From NCBI GenBank assembly GCA_016873905.1, contig VGVU01000004.1:1-27033 (forward strand): a stretch of 27,033 bases of DNA, given 5' to 3'. This document shows positions 1 through 6,681 of this stretch, piece after piece. Each line of letters starts with the position of its first letter. Positions within the stretch are counted from its first letter, which is position 1. Both the position numbers and the translations under genes were made by a program. The notes beneath the pieces were generated by a model. The model did no database searches. It was not told where the DNA came from and saw nothing but the letters and a program-made list of their open reading frames with translations. This stretch comes from Betaproteobacteria bacterium. Lineage in GTDB: Bacteria; Pseudomonadota; Gammaproteobacteria; Burkholderiales; Thiobacillaceae.

Positions 1-27
1 GGTGCGTTTGCCGGATATCCGGTAATC

Positions 28-331
28 ATGCCGCTTCCCGCCCGGGTTGCGCCCGAGGCGCGCCTGCTGTTGACCGGCCGCGCGTTGCGGGCCTTCACCG
101 ACGGCTATGTCGCGATCTTGCTGCCCGTCTATCTGCTTGCGCTCGGGTTGGGCCAGTGGGAAGTCGGGCTGATCTCCACCGCCACCTTGCTTGGCTCGGC
201 GTTGATGACGCTGGCGGTGGGCCAGTGGGGTCATCGCTATCCACAGACCGCTCATTGCCTGCGGCGCTCTGAAAATCGCCTACGACATCGCCATCTGGCG
301 CGCCTTCCGCCGCGTCAAGCCGCAGGGCTGA
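28..331 (+). pseudogene. Relic of an MFS transporter (internal deletion plus frameshift)
   Basis: The ATG at 28 opens about 70 residues typical of the first two membrane helices of a major facilitator superfamily permease, with a GRALRAFTDGYVAILLP segment and a GQWGHR loop after helix 2. From about 245 the MFS-like sequence continues in another frame as a typical MFS C-terminal tail (LIACGALKIAYDIAIWRAF, ending at TGA 329-331). A normal family member has about 400 residues, so about 300 central residues are missing and the two ends are out of frame. The original frame runs on to 393 with sequence that resembles nothing. The reading frame is also open upstream to the window edge, so the true start could lie outside. 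This is seen directly in the sequence; the original substrate cannot be told. A short functional product is unlikely. Confidence 0.75.
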
Positions 332-443
332 GCCACACGGCGGCAACACGCGATTGCATCGGCATCGGCGACATTCTTTGCGCCTGGATATAAACCACGC
401 GCCCACCGCTGTTGCGGGCGCTGAAGCGGGCGTGCGCGGGTGT

Positions 444-3038
444 TTAGCCCCGGTTCGGTCCTGCCACGCGCCCGGTTTTTGCGATCAGCACGGGCCATTC
501 GGCCAGGCCAATGAGACGGTCTGTAGGGCTGTTGGGCAGCAGGCGGTTAAGGCCGCCCTGGCGTTTGCCCAGCACAATGAGGTCAGCGTCGATCTCGCGC
601 GAAAGCGTGGCCAGGGCCTGAGCCGGAGCGCCGTGAATCAGCCGGGCTTCCGCAGCAACCCCTTCGATCCGCAACTGGGCCGCGGCCTCCTCGGCCATCT
701 CGGCCAACACTCGCGCGGCGGGTGCGCCTTCCTTGACGACGGTGGCCAAGGTCACCGGTACGCCGCTGGCGCGGGCCAGGGTGGCGACCAGATCCAGCAC
801 CGCCACTGACGACGGATTGGCGTCATAACCGACCAGGATGCGCGTCTTCCAGAGTCCGCAGCCCTGGGGCACGACCAGTACCGGGCAGGGTGCGGCGTCG
901 ATCAGGTGTGCGGCATGGTGGCCAACCCAACGATCGGTGAGGCCTTTGGGCGGGGTGCGGCCAATGACCAGAACCTGTGTATCGGCACGGGCGGCCGCCT
1001 CAATAACGGCGCGTACCGGCTCGCTGCCTTCCACTACGATGTCTTCGCAGGTTACGCCCAAAGGCGCTGCTGCATCACGCACCAATGACAAACGCAATTC
1101 GGCGCGCTCGGGTTCGGCCCCGGGTTGCACCATGGTCATTACATCCAGGCTTACACCCATGCGTTGTGCCAGCGTCAGCGCGAGGTCTCGCGGCGCAACG
1201 CTGGTGGCACTGCCGTCGGTGGCCAGCATCAGGCGTAGGCGGCGATGGCCATCGGGTAACACATTGCCGTGACATTCCTTGAAGATGCGCGCCGTGCAGG
1301 TGCGGCAGATATCGGGGTCCAGCGTCCAGTACACCGCGCCGGGGGCATTCGAGCCGGGCGGGAAAAAGCCGCCCTCGCCGATGTCCTTGAGATATTCGCC
1401 TTGGCGCAAAAAGCGTTGCACCGAGTCGCGCAGGGCGTAGAAATACAAGCCGCCACCCAGACGCCGCCGCCGCCTTGCCTCTTGCGCCAGCATCTCGCCC
1501 GCGGCGACATCAACAAAACCAATTGCCGGGGCGTGAATAACCACGGTCTTGTGCTGGGGGTTTTCGACATCAATCTGTTGCAACGCGCCCTGGATGTAAT
1601 CAACGGCACCAAAATAGATCGAGCCGTTGATGCGCACAAAGCGTACCTGCGGACATTCCGGCCGGCCCTTGGCGTCCACTGCCTGACAGGCCGCATTGCC
1701 TTCCAGGCCGGCGGGCACCACCGGCTCGATCTCCGGGCGCGAGGTGCGGTAGAGATACATCACCAGGGACAGCAGCACGCCGGCGAAGATGCCTATTTCC
1801 AGATTGATCAGCGTGCCCAGCAGTGTGGTCCAGAGAATGGCCGCTTCCGGTTTGCTGGTCTGCCAGATGGATTCGATATGATGGAAGTCGATCAGCCCCC
1901 AGGCCACCAAAAACAGGATGCCGGCCATGGCGGCGGTCGGCAGGTAGGCCGCCAAGGGCGCGACCAGCAACAAAATCAGCAACAAAAAAACCGAGGCAAA
2001 CACCGTGGCCAGCGGCGTGCGCGCACCGGCCTCAAAATTCACGCCGCTGCGGTTGAAAGAACCGGAACTGGCATAGCCGGAAAAGAAACTGCCGAACAGG
2101 TTGGAGAGACCCTGGCCGACGAATTCCTGATTGCCGTCAATGCGCTGTTCGGTCTTGGTGGCGATCGAGCGCGAGATCGACACCGCCTCGGTCAAGGCCA
2201 ACAGGGTGATGACCAGGGCGGGGATCGCCAGTTGGCGCAGGGCGTCGAAAGAAAAATCGGGCAGCGACAAGGGCGGCAGGCCGGCAGGCAGGGCGCCAAC
2301 GGTCTTGATGCCGGTCGCCGCTTCACCGCCAAACAGGGTGTTGAGAAGAGCGGCGACCAGGCTGCCGACGATCATCGCCGCGATCATGTAGGGGAACTTT
2401 GGGATCCGTTTTTTTGCCAGCAATCCGGCCACGAGCGTCACCGTTCCGACTGCCAGCACAAAGGGGTTGATATTTCCGAATTGGACGAACAACTGGTGGA
2501 TGGTTTCGTAAAAGGGCGTCCCGCGTGGGATGGGGATGCCGGTGAAGTTCTTGATCTGGCTGCCGGCGATCAGGACCGCCGCACCAGCGGTAAAGCCAAT
2601 CACCACGGTGTGCGAGATGAAGTTCACCAAGGTGCCCATGCGCGCCAGGCCGAGAACCAGTTGATACAGTCCGACCAGGAAAGTGAGCGTCAGCGCGAGC
2701 TGGATGTATTCGATGCTGCCGGGCTCGGCCAGGTTGTGCAGCGCCGCGAACAGGGCAATGGAAATGGCGGTGGTCGGGCCGGAGACGAGATGCCAAGAAG
2801 AGCCAAACAGTGCCGCGATGATGGCCGGCACCATGGCCGCATACAAGCCGAATTGCGGTGGCAGGCCGGCGATGGTGGCGAAGGCCACGCCCTGCGGAAG
2901 CACAATCATGGCGCCGGTCAGCCCGGCCATTGCGTCGTCCTTGAGGGTGTCGCGGTTGACGCGCCACCACCACAATTTCCAGGCCATGAATGGCCGCAGG
3001 AGGGCGGCAAGATCAAGGTGAGCGTGGCTTGGCGACAT
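444..3038 (-). CDS. SulP family anion transporter fused to STAS and two universal stress protein domains
   Basis: This 864-residue inner-membrane protein has a SulP (SLC26-like) transport core at about 30-432, with the family segments GLTGAMIVLPQGVAFA (39-54), a LPAGLPPLSLP loop (250-260) and FSGYASSGSFNRS (319-331). A STAS-like domain follows at about 463-570, then a short Cys/His cluster (C578, C581, C589, H590) and two UspA-like domains (about 600-725 and 731-855) with the ILVGYDA and LIVLGK signatures of that fold. SulP proteins carry sulfate, bicarbonate or other anions; USP tails usually bind nucleotides or respond to stress. The ATG at 3038 was chosen because it starts just before the SulP N-terminus; a frame open to 3140 would run over the divergent gene's start. 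A purine-rich AGAG lies upstream. The divergent carbonic-anhydrase-like gene favours bicarbonate as substrate, but this is inference. Confidence 0.9.
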   Translation of the reverse strand: MSPSHAHLDLAALLRPFMAWKLWWWRVNRDTLKDDAMAGLTGAMIVLPQGVAFATIAGLPPQFGLYAAMVPAIIAALFGSSWHLVSGPTTAISIALFAALHNLAEPGSIEYIQLALTLTFLVGLYQLVLGLARMGTLVNFISHTVVIGFTAGAAVLIAGSQIKNFTGIPIPRGTPFYETIHQLFVQFGNINPFVLAVGTVTLVAGLLAKKRIPKFPYMIAAMIVGSLVAALLNTLFGGEAATGIKTVGALPAGLPPLSLPDFSFDALRQLAIPALVITLLALTEAVSISRSIATKTEQRIDGNQEFVGQGLSNLFGSFFSGYASSGSFNRSGVNFEAGARTPLATVFASVFLLLILLLVAPLAAYLPTAAMAGILFLVAWGLIDFHHIESIWQTSKPEAAILWTTLLGTLINLEIGIFAGVLLSLVMYLYRTSRPEIEPVVPAGLEGNAACQAVDAKGRPECPQVRFVRINGSIYFGAVDYIQGALQQIDVENPQHKTVVIHAPAIGFVDVAAGEMLAQEARRRRRLGGGLYFYALRDSVQRFLRQGEYLKDIGEGGFFPPGSNAPGAVYWTLDPDICRTCTARIFKECHGNVLPDGHRRLRLMLATDGSATSVAPRDLALTLAQRMGVSLDVMTMVQPGAEPERAELRLSLVRDAAAPLGVTCEDIVVEGSEPVRAVIEAAARADTQVLVIGRTPPKGLTDRWVGHHAAHLIDAAPCPVLVVPQGCGLWKTRILVGYDANPSSVAVLDLVATLARASGVPVTLATVVKEGAPAARVLAEMAEEAAAQLRIEGVAAEARLIHGAPAQALATLSREIDADLIVLGKRQGGLNRLLPNSPTDRLIGLAEWPVLIAKTGRVAGPNRG

Positions 3039-3123
3039 GATTTTCTCTGCAATCGTTTTAGCCCTTGCATTGTATTCGCAGAGGCATAAGCTGTCGGGGT
3101 TCTGTTTTCGTTGAGGAGTGATC
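3039..3123. promoter_or_regulatory. Divergent promoter region between SulP-USP and beta-CA-like genes
   Basis: These 85 bases separate two outward-facing start codons, so both promoters should lie here or within the genes. The region is more AT-rich than the flanking coding DNA. The plus-strand gene has a good GAGGAG ribosome site at 3113-3118. I found no hexamer pair with convincing spacing on either strand, so individual promoters are not called. Confidence 0.4.
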
Positions 3124-4170
3124 ATGCATGCCCGCCCCATCGCCGAGCGTATCGACTGGTTATTCGATCTCGCTCATCGCCATGCCCTTGAGTTTAGTAA
3201 ACCCGAGGCCTGGCTTGCCCGCCAGCGTTATCTGGCCGAGCACCCCACGGCGATTCTGGTCATGAAATGCATGGACGGGCGCATCAACATCCCTGTTGCG
3301 ACCAACACCCCAGCGGGCATCATTCAGCCGTTCCGCAACCTGGGCGGCATGTTTAATCTCGGTTGGCCGCATTTGGGTGAAACCATTACCGATGCCGTCA
3401 CCAGGGTGGTCAAGGCAGGGCGGCGCAGCTTGATGATGATTACCTATCATTATTCAAAAGGCAGCGAGCATCGTGGTTGCGCCGGATTCAACTATTGCAC
3501 CGCTGATGCCCGCGCCCACACCTTCGAGATCAAGGCACAGGTTGAGGCCTTGTTTGGCAGCGGCCACGGCACGGTGTATCCCTTGGTGTGCGGCTTCGAG
3601 ACGGATGAGGATGCCCTCATCCTGCACGGCACGCAGGGTGAGGTGTTGAATCTGGCTGAACTGGGCGAGGCTGATCGTGACAGCCTGCTACCGCGCCTGA
3701 CGCAATTGTTCCCCGATATGCCTGCGCAGGTGCGGGCCGATCTGCTGCCGTTGCTGCTGGGGAACCTCGATCACATCGCCGAGGTGCGTCAGACCGAGCG
3801 CACGCTCGAACTGGAGCATGGCGAATGGATGATCTGCATCGGCCGGGGGTTTGACTGGCTGCATATGCCCAACAAGGCGCTCATCATCGGTCCCTACAGC
3901 CCCAATTTGGCCGATCCCCTCCGCAAGGCCGCGGGGATTATCAAATCGAACATGCAAGGCGGGCGCATTCCGGATGATGGTTTCCTCTTGCTGGCCTCCG
4001 CGCCCTACGAGGAAATGGGTGTCGATCGTGCTCGCGCTGAACTCAAGGCCCGCTTCATGAGCGAGTTTGCCGCCAGCGTCATCCGGGCCGAACACCCGGA
4101 TTTGGCTGACAAAATGGCGCAACGCACCTGCGTGCTGAACTGGGGCAATCGGGCTCTAGAGGCGATTTGA
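3124..4170 (+). CDS. Beta-carbonic-anhydrase-like protein with long C-terminal extension
   Basis: The 348-residue product carries the beta-class carbonic anhydrase zinc signature: C49-x-D51-x-R53 (CMDGR), an FRNLGG segment at 70-75 matching the usual RNAG turn, and H116-x2-C119 (HRGC). These would give the Cys-His-Cys zinc site and the Asp-Arg dyad. Classical beta enzymes are about 200-220 residues; here some 200 residues follow with no signature I recognise, including GRGFDWLHMPNKALIIGPYSP. No signal peptide is apparent, so it is probably cytoplasmic. The ATG at 3124 is preceded by GAGGAG with a 5-base spacer, better than the in-frame GTG at 3118. It is divergent to the SulP-USP gene and convergent with the DASS gene, 31 bases away. 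The likely role is CO2/bicarbonate interconversion beside a bicarbonate carrier; activity is inferred from residues only. Confidence 0.75.
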   Translation: MHARPIAERIDWLFDLAHRHALEFSKPEAWLARQRYLAEHPTAILVMKCMDGRINIPVATNTPAGIIQPFRNLGGMFNLGWPHLGETITDAVTRVVKAGRRSLMMITYHYSKGSEHRGCAGFNYCTADARAHTFEIKAQVEALFGSGHGTVYPLVCGFETDEDALILHGTQGEVLNLAELGEADRDSLLPRLTQLFPDMPAQVRADLLPLLLGNLDHIAEVRQTERTLELEHGEWMICIGRGFDWLHMPNKALIIGPYSPNLADPLRKAAGIIKSNMQGGRIPDDGFLLLASAPYEEMGVDRARAELKARFMSEFAASVIRAEHPDLADKMAQRTCVLNWGNRALEAI

Positions 4171-4201
4171 CCGCAAGTTGACCTTGATTTGACCTCTTAA
4201 G

Positions 4202-5680
4202 TTACTTCGCCAGGATCGACATACCGAACAGCGGCCAGATCGTGACCAGCGCCAGTCCCAGCACGACCAGCAGGATCGCGCTCATGACCATGCCGTGCTT
4301 GAAGAACTCGCCCGGCGTGAATTGCTTCGACTCGTAGGCGATGGCGTTCGGCGCGGCGCCGATCAGCAGCACGAAGGGCATGCCGGCGGTGATCAGCGAG
4401 GCGTAGAAGATCACATCGGGGGCGACACCAAGGTAGCGAGCGATGACCAGCGAGACCGGCAGGGAAATGGCGATGGCGGCGACATTCATGATGAAGTTCG
4501 TCATCACCAGCACAAAGGCGGAAATACCCATGACGAACACCCACCAATGCGCGTCGGTGAGCGCGCCGAGCCAGGTTACTGCCATCCATTCGGCGGCCCC
4601 GGTCTTCCACAGGCAGAAGCCGATACTCATGGCACCCGAGAACAGCAGAATGATATTCCAGGGCAGCTCCTCGAGGTCCTGCACCTTCAACACGCCGAAG
4701 ATGAAGAACAGCAGGGTGGAGGTGAGCATCAGCGCCGCGCGGTCAATGCTCTTCAGGGCGGGCACCGCCTGCTGCATGGCCATCAGCGCCACGACCAGGG
4801 CGACGCAGGCGAGTACGAAAATCTCATTGCGGCTAATCGGACCGAGGGTGCGGGAGAGTTTGGCCACCTTGTCGCGCAGGCCGGGGATGGTCGCTTTCGA
4901 GGGTTTGAAGACGATGGACAGATAGATCCAGATCAGGAACACCATGCTCCAGCCGATCAGGCCCATGTAGAGGGGGAAATCGAAGAAACTGATCTGCCGG
5001 CCGGTAAATTCCTGGAACATGGCCGCCGCCGCCGGGCCGCGGGCCGCGCCCAGCAGGGTGATGACGCTACCCGCGCCCGCTGCCCAGGCCATGCCCATGA
5101 ACAGGCTCTTGCCGAAGCGCGAGGCACCCTGCTCTTCCTTGTAGAGCGCCAGCACGGCGAGCAGGATGGGGAACATCGTCGCCGCCACCGCGGTATGTGC
5201 CATGATGTGCGTGAGCAGTGCAGTAACGACCAGGCAGCCGAGCAGGATGGTGCGGGTGTTCTCGCCGACGATGGCGAGCATCTTGTAGGCGATGCGCTTG
5301 GTCAGGCCGGACTTGGTGAAGGCCATGCCGACGATCATGGAGCCGAAGATGAACATCACCGACGGGTCCATGAAGTCGCGGAAGGCTTCCTTGGCCGGGC
5401 GGATGGCGAATAGCGCCTGGAATACGCCGATGGCGATGGCGGTCACGCCGATGGGGATCACCTCGAAGACCCACCAGATGCCGGCCATCAGGAACAGGCC
5501 GATGGCCGCCTTGCCTTCGGGCGAGAGGGTAAATTCCTTGCCGCCCGGGTCGATGGCGACGCCCCAGGGCGGAGAGAAGTAGATGACCAGGAAAACGGCC
5601 AGACCGCCCAGGAGGGCGGTCCATTTCTTCCAGTCGAAGCGGGCGGCTGGGCTGTCGAGGGTGATGTTTTCTGCGCTCAT
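4202..5680 (-). CDS. DASS/SLC13-type anion symporter, divergent
   Basis: This 492-residue polytopic protein (about 11-12 helices) follows the divalent anion:sodium symporter pattern: a cytoplasmic N-terminus, a helical hairpin after IMAHTAVAATMFP (159-171), and a C-terminal GAAPNAIAYESKQFTPGEFFKHG stretch split over 441-463. Family members take up C4-dicarboxylates, citrate, sulfate or related anions with Na+. The two SNT motifs that normally bind Na+ and substrate are altered: AHT at 161-163 and MNV at 398-400. This points to a changed substrate or coupling ion. Its ATG overlaps the TGA of the CBS-domain gene (ATGA), implying translational coupling, and it is the last gene of the minus-strand block. 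The assignment to the DASS fold is firm; the substrate is unknown. Confidence 0.85.
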   Translation of the reverse strand: MSAENITLDSPAARFDWKKWTALLGGLAVFLVIYFSPPWGVAIDPGGKEFTLSPEGKAAIGLFLMAGIWWVFEVIPIGVTAIAIGVFQALFAIRPAKEAFRDFMDPSVMFIFGSMIVGMAFTKSGLTKRIAYKMLAIVGENTRTILLGCLVVTALLTHIMAHTAVAATMFPILLAVLALYKEEQGASRFGKSLFMGMAWAAGAGSVITLLGAARGPAAAAMFQEFTGRQISFFDFPLYMGLIGWSMVFLIWIYLSIVFKPSKATIPGLRDKVAKLSRTLGPISRNEIFVLACVALVVALMAMQQAVPALKSIDRAALMLTSTLLFFIFGVLKVQDLEELPWNIILLFSGAMSIGFCLWKTGAAEWMAVTWLGALTDAHWWVFVMGISAFVLVMTNFIMNVAAIAISLPVSLVIARYLGVAPDVIFYASLITAGMPFVLLIGAAPNAIAYESKQFTPGEFFKHGMVMSAILLVVLGLALVTIWPLFGMSILAK

Positions 5681-6198
5681 GCGGACTCTCCGGAACTGAA
5701 CACGGCATTGGCAACTTCGTGTGCTGCATCGACGATGCGGAGCACGCCAATGATGCGCCCGGCCTCTACGACCGGCAGGATGTTGGTGTTATGGGTGGCG
5801 AAAAGGAACACGGCCTTGGACAGGGGGTCGGAAGCCGCCACCGTGATCTTGATCGGTGTGACACTGCCGCGCACCCGCAGCATCGAGGCCTTGCGCACCT
5901 GCTCGGCGCAATCGTCCTGCCACAGCAGCGCGAGCGCCGCGACATCGTCGCTCTTGCCCTCGAAGTGCGCGGCACCGTGGTGCAGGTAGTCGGGCAGCAG
6001 GGCGTGGAGCAGGTCGCGCAGGCCGAGCATGCCGACGAGATGATCCTTGGCGTCGAGCACCAGTGCGCTACGGAACTGCTCGGACGAGTCGTGCTTCTCC
6101 TTGAGCGTCGCGAAAACATCGTGGAGCGTAGCGTCCTCATACACGGTGGGGTATTCGTTTAACGGGATGAGAATGTCTCTAACAGTGCCGGTAAGCAT
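5677..6198 (-). CDS. CBS-domain pair protein
   Basis: The 173-residue soluble protein consists of two CBS motifs, about 5-75 (with VLDAKDHLVGMLGLRDLL) and about 105-165 (with ILPVVEAGRIIGVLRIVDA), joined by a linker of roughly 30 residues. CBS pairs bind adenosyl compounds such as AMP, ATP or c-di-AMP and gate transporters or enzymes. It is translationally coupled to the DASS transporter through an ATGA overlap, so a regulatory subunit for that carrier is the natural guess. The ATG at 6198 was chosen because AGGAGA precedes it by 7 bases; a TTG two codons upstream is also possible. The upstream gap carries two palindromes, one overlapping a possible -10. Confidence 0.85.
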   Translation of the reverse strand: MLTGTVRDILIPLNEYPTVYEDATLHDVFATLKEKHDSSEQFRSALVLDAKDHLVGMLGLRDLLHALLPDYLHHGAAHFEGKSDDVAALALLWQDDCAEQVRKASMLRVRGSVTPIKITVAASDPLSKAVFLFATHNTNILPVVEAGRIIGVLRIVDAAHEVANAVFSSGESA

Positions 6199-6217
6199 GG
6201 CCAAATCTCCTGATGGA

Positions 6218-6244
6218 GTATCAAAGATACACGGGATTATCCCG
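6218..6244. promoter_or_regulatory. Tandem 13-bp palindromes upstream of the CBS-DASS pair
   Basis: GTATC-AAA-GATAC (6218-6230) and CGGGA-TTA-TCCCG (6232-6244) are both perfect 5-3-5 inverted repeats, one base apart, 20 bases upstream of the CBS-protein ATG on the minus strand. The second contains GATAAT (minus strand, 6236-6241), a good -10 hexamer, with no good -35 at 17 bases. They could be protein-binding operators or two small mRNA hairpins in the leader. The gap of 99 bp between the response regulator and the CBS gene is the largest in the block, so a separate or regulated promoter is plausible. Confidence 0.4.
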
Positions 6245-6297
6245 GAAATTGTGGAAAATTGCGGCTAAATTTTCGGAGGGTCGGGCGCCGTTCCGGA

Positions 6298-6681
6298 TCA
6301 CGCCGACGCCCCCGCCTCGTTGAAGGCGATGATGAGCTTTTCGACCAGTTCGTCGATCTCGATCGGCTTCAGGCAGTAGTCGCTGGCGCCTTGTTCCATG
6401 CCTTGCAGGCTGGCCTGCATGGAGGCGTGGCCGGTCAGCATGATCACCGGCAGGCGGGGGGCGGCCTGCTTGATGCGGCCCAGGCAGGCGATGCCATCGG
6501 TGTCGGGCAACATGACATCGAGCACCACCACCTGGGGCCAGCCCGACGCGACGATGGGAACGGCGTCGGTGCAGCGGGTCGCGGTGCGGACCTCGAACTC
6601 GCGCCGACCGAGGCGGCGCGCCATGGTGGCGAGGAAGTCCTCCTCGTCGTCAACCAGCAGGATGTTGCGCGGGCGTTTCAA
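6298..6681 (-). CDS. Single-domain response regulator (receiver only)
   Basis: The 127-residue product is a complete CheY-like receiver and nothing else: acidic pair D11-D12, phosphoacceptor D55 in VVVLDVMLPDTDG, T83 in VIMLTGH and K105 in CLKP. There is no DNA-binding or enzymatic output domain, so it must act through a protein partner. The start is TTG at 6681, overlapping the TGA of the dikinase-like gene (TTGA) and preceded by AAGGTGA at 6 bases; the next Met lies inside the fold. The histidine kinase four genes upstream in the same direction is the likely phosphodonor. The overlap with the dikinase-like gene makes that protein a candidate partner (inference). Confidence 0.9.
   Translation of the reverse strand: MKRPRNILLVDDEEDFLATMARRLGRREFEVRTATRCTDAVPIVASGWPQVVVLDVMLPDTDGIACLGRIKQAAPRLPVIMLTGHASMQASLQGMEQGASDYCLKPIEIDELVEKLIIAFNEAGASA

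Noticed and set aside
396..421. Terminator between the MFS relic and the SulP-USP gene
   Set aside because: GCGCCC and GGGCGC can pair over an 11-base loop, but there is no T-run on either side.
1269..3089. 606-codon open frame on the plus strand opposite the SulP-USP gene
   Set aside because: It is rich in Gln, Arg and Gly with no hydrophobic core or motif, and lies entirely antisense to a clear SulP-USP gene; GC-rich codon bias keeps the frame open.
4295..5413. 372-codon plus-strand open frame opposite the DASS gene
   Set aside because: His/Asp/Gly-rich antisense translation; the opposite strand encodes a clear membrane protein.
6245..6275. Sigma-54 promoter (TGG...TTGC) upstream of the CBS gene
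   Set aside because: The GG-to-GC spacing is 7 rather than 10 and the orientation points away from the gene.
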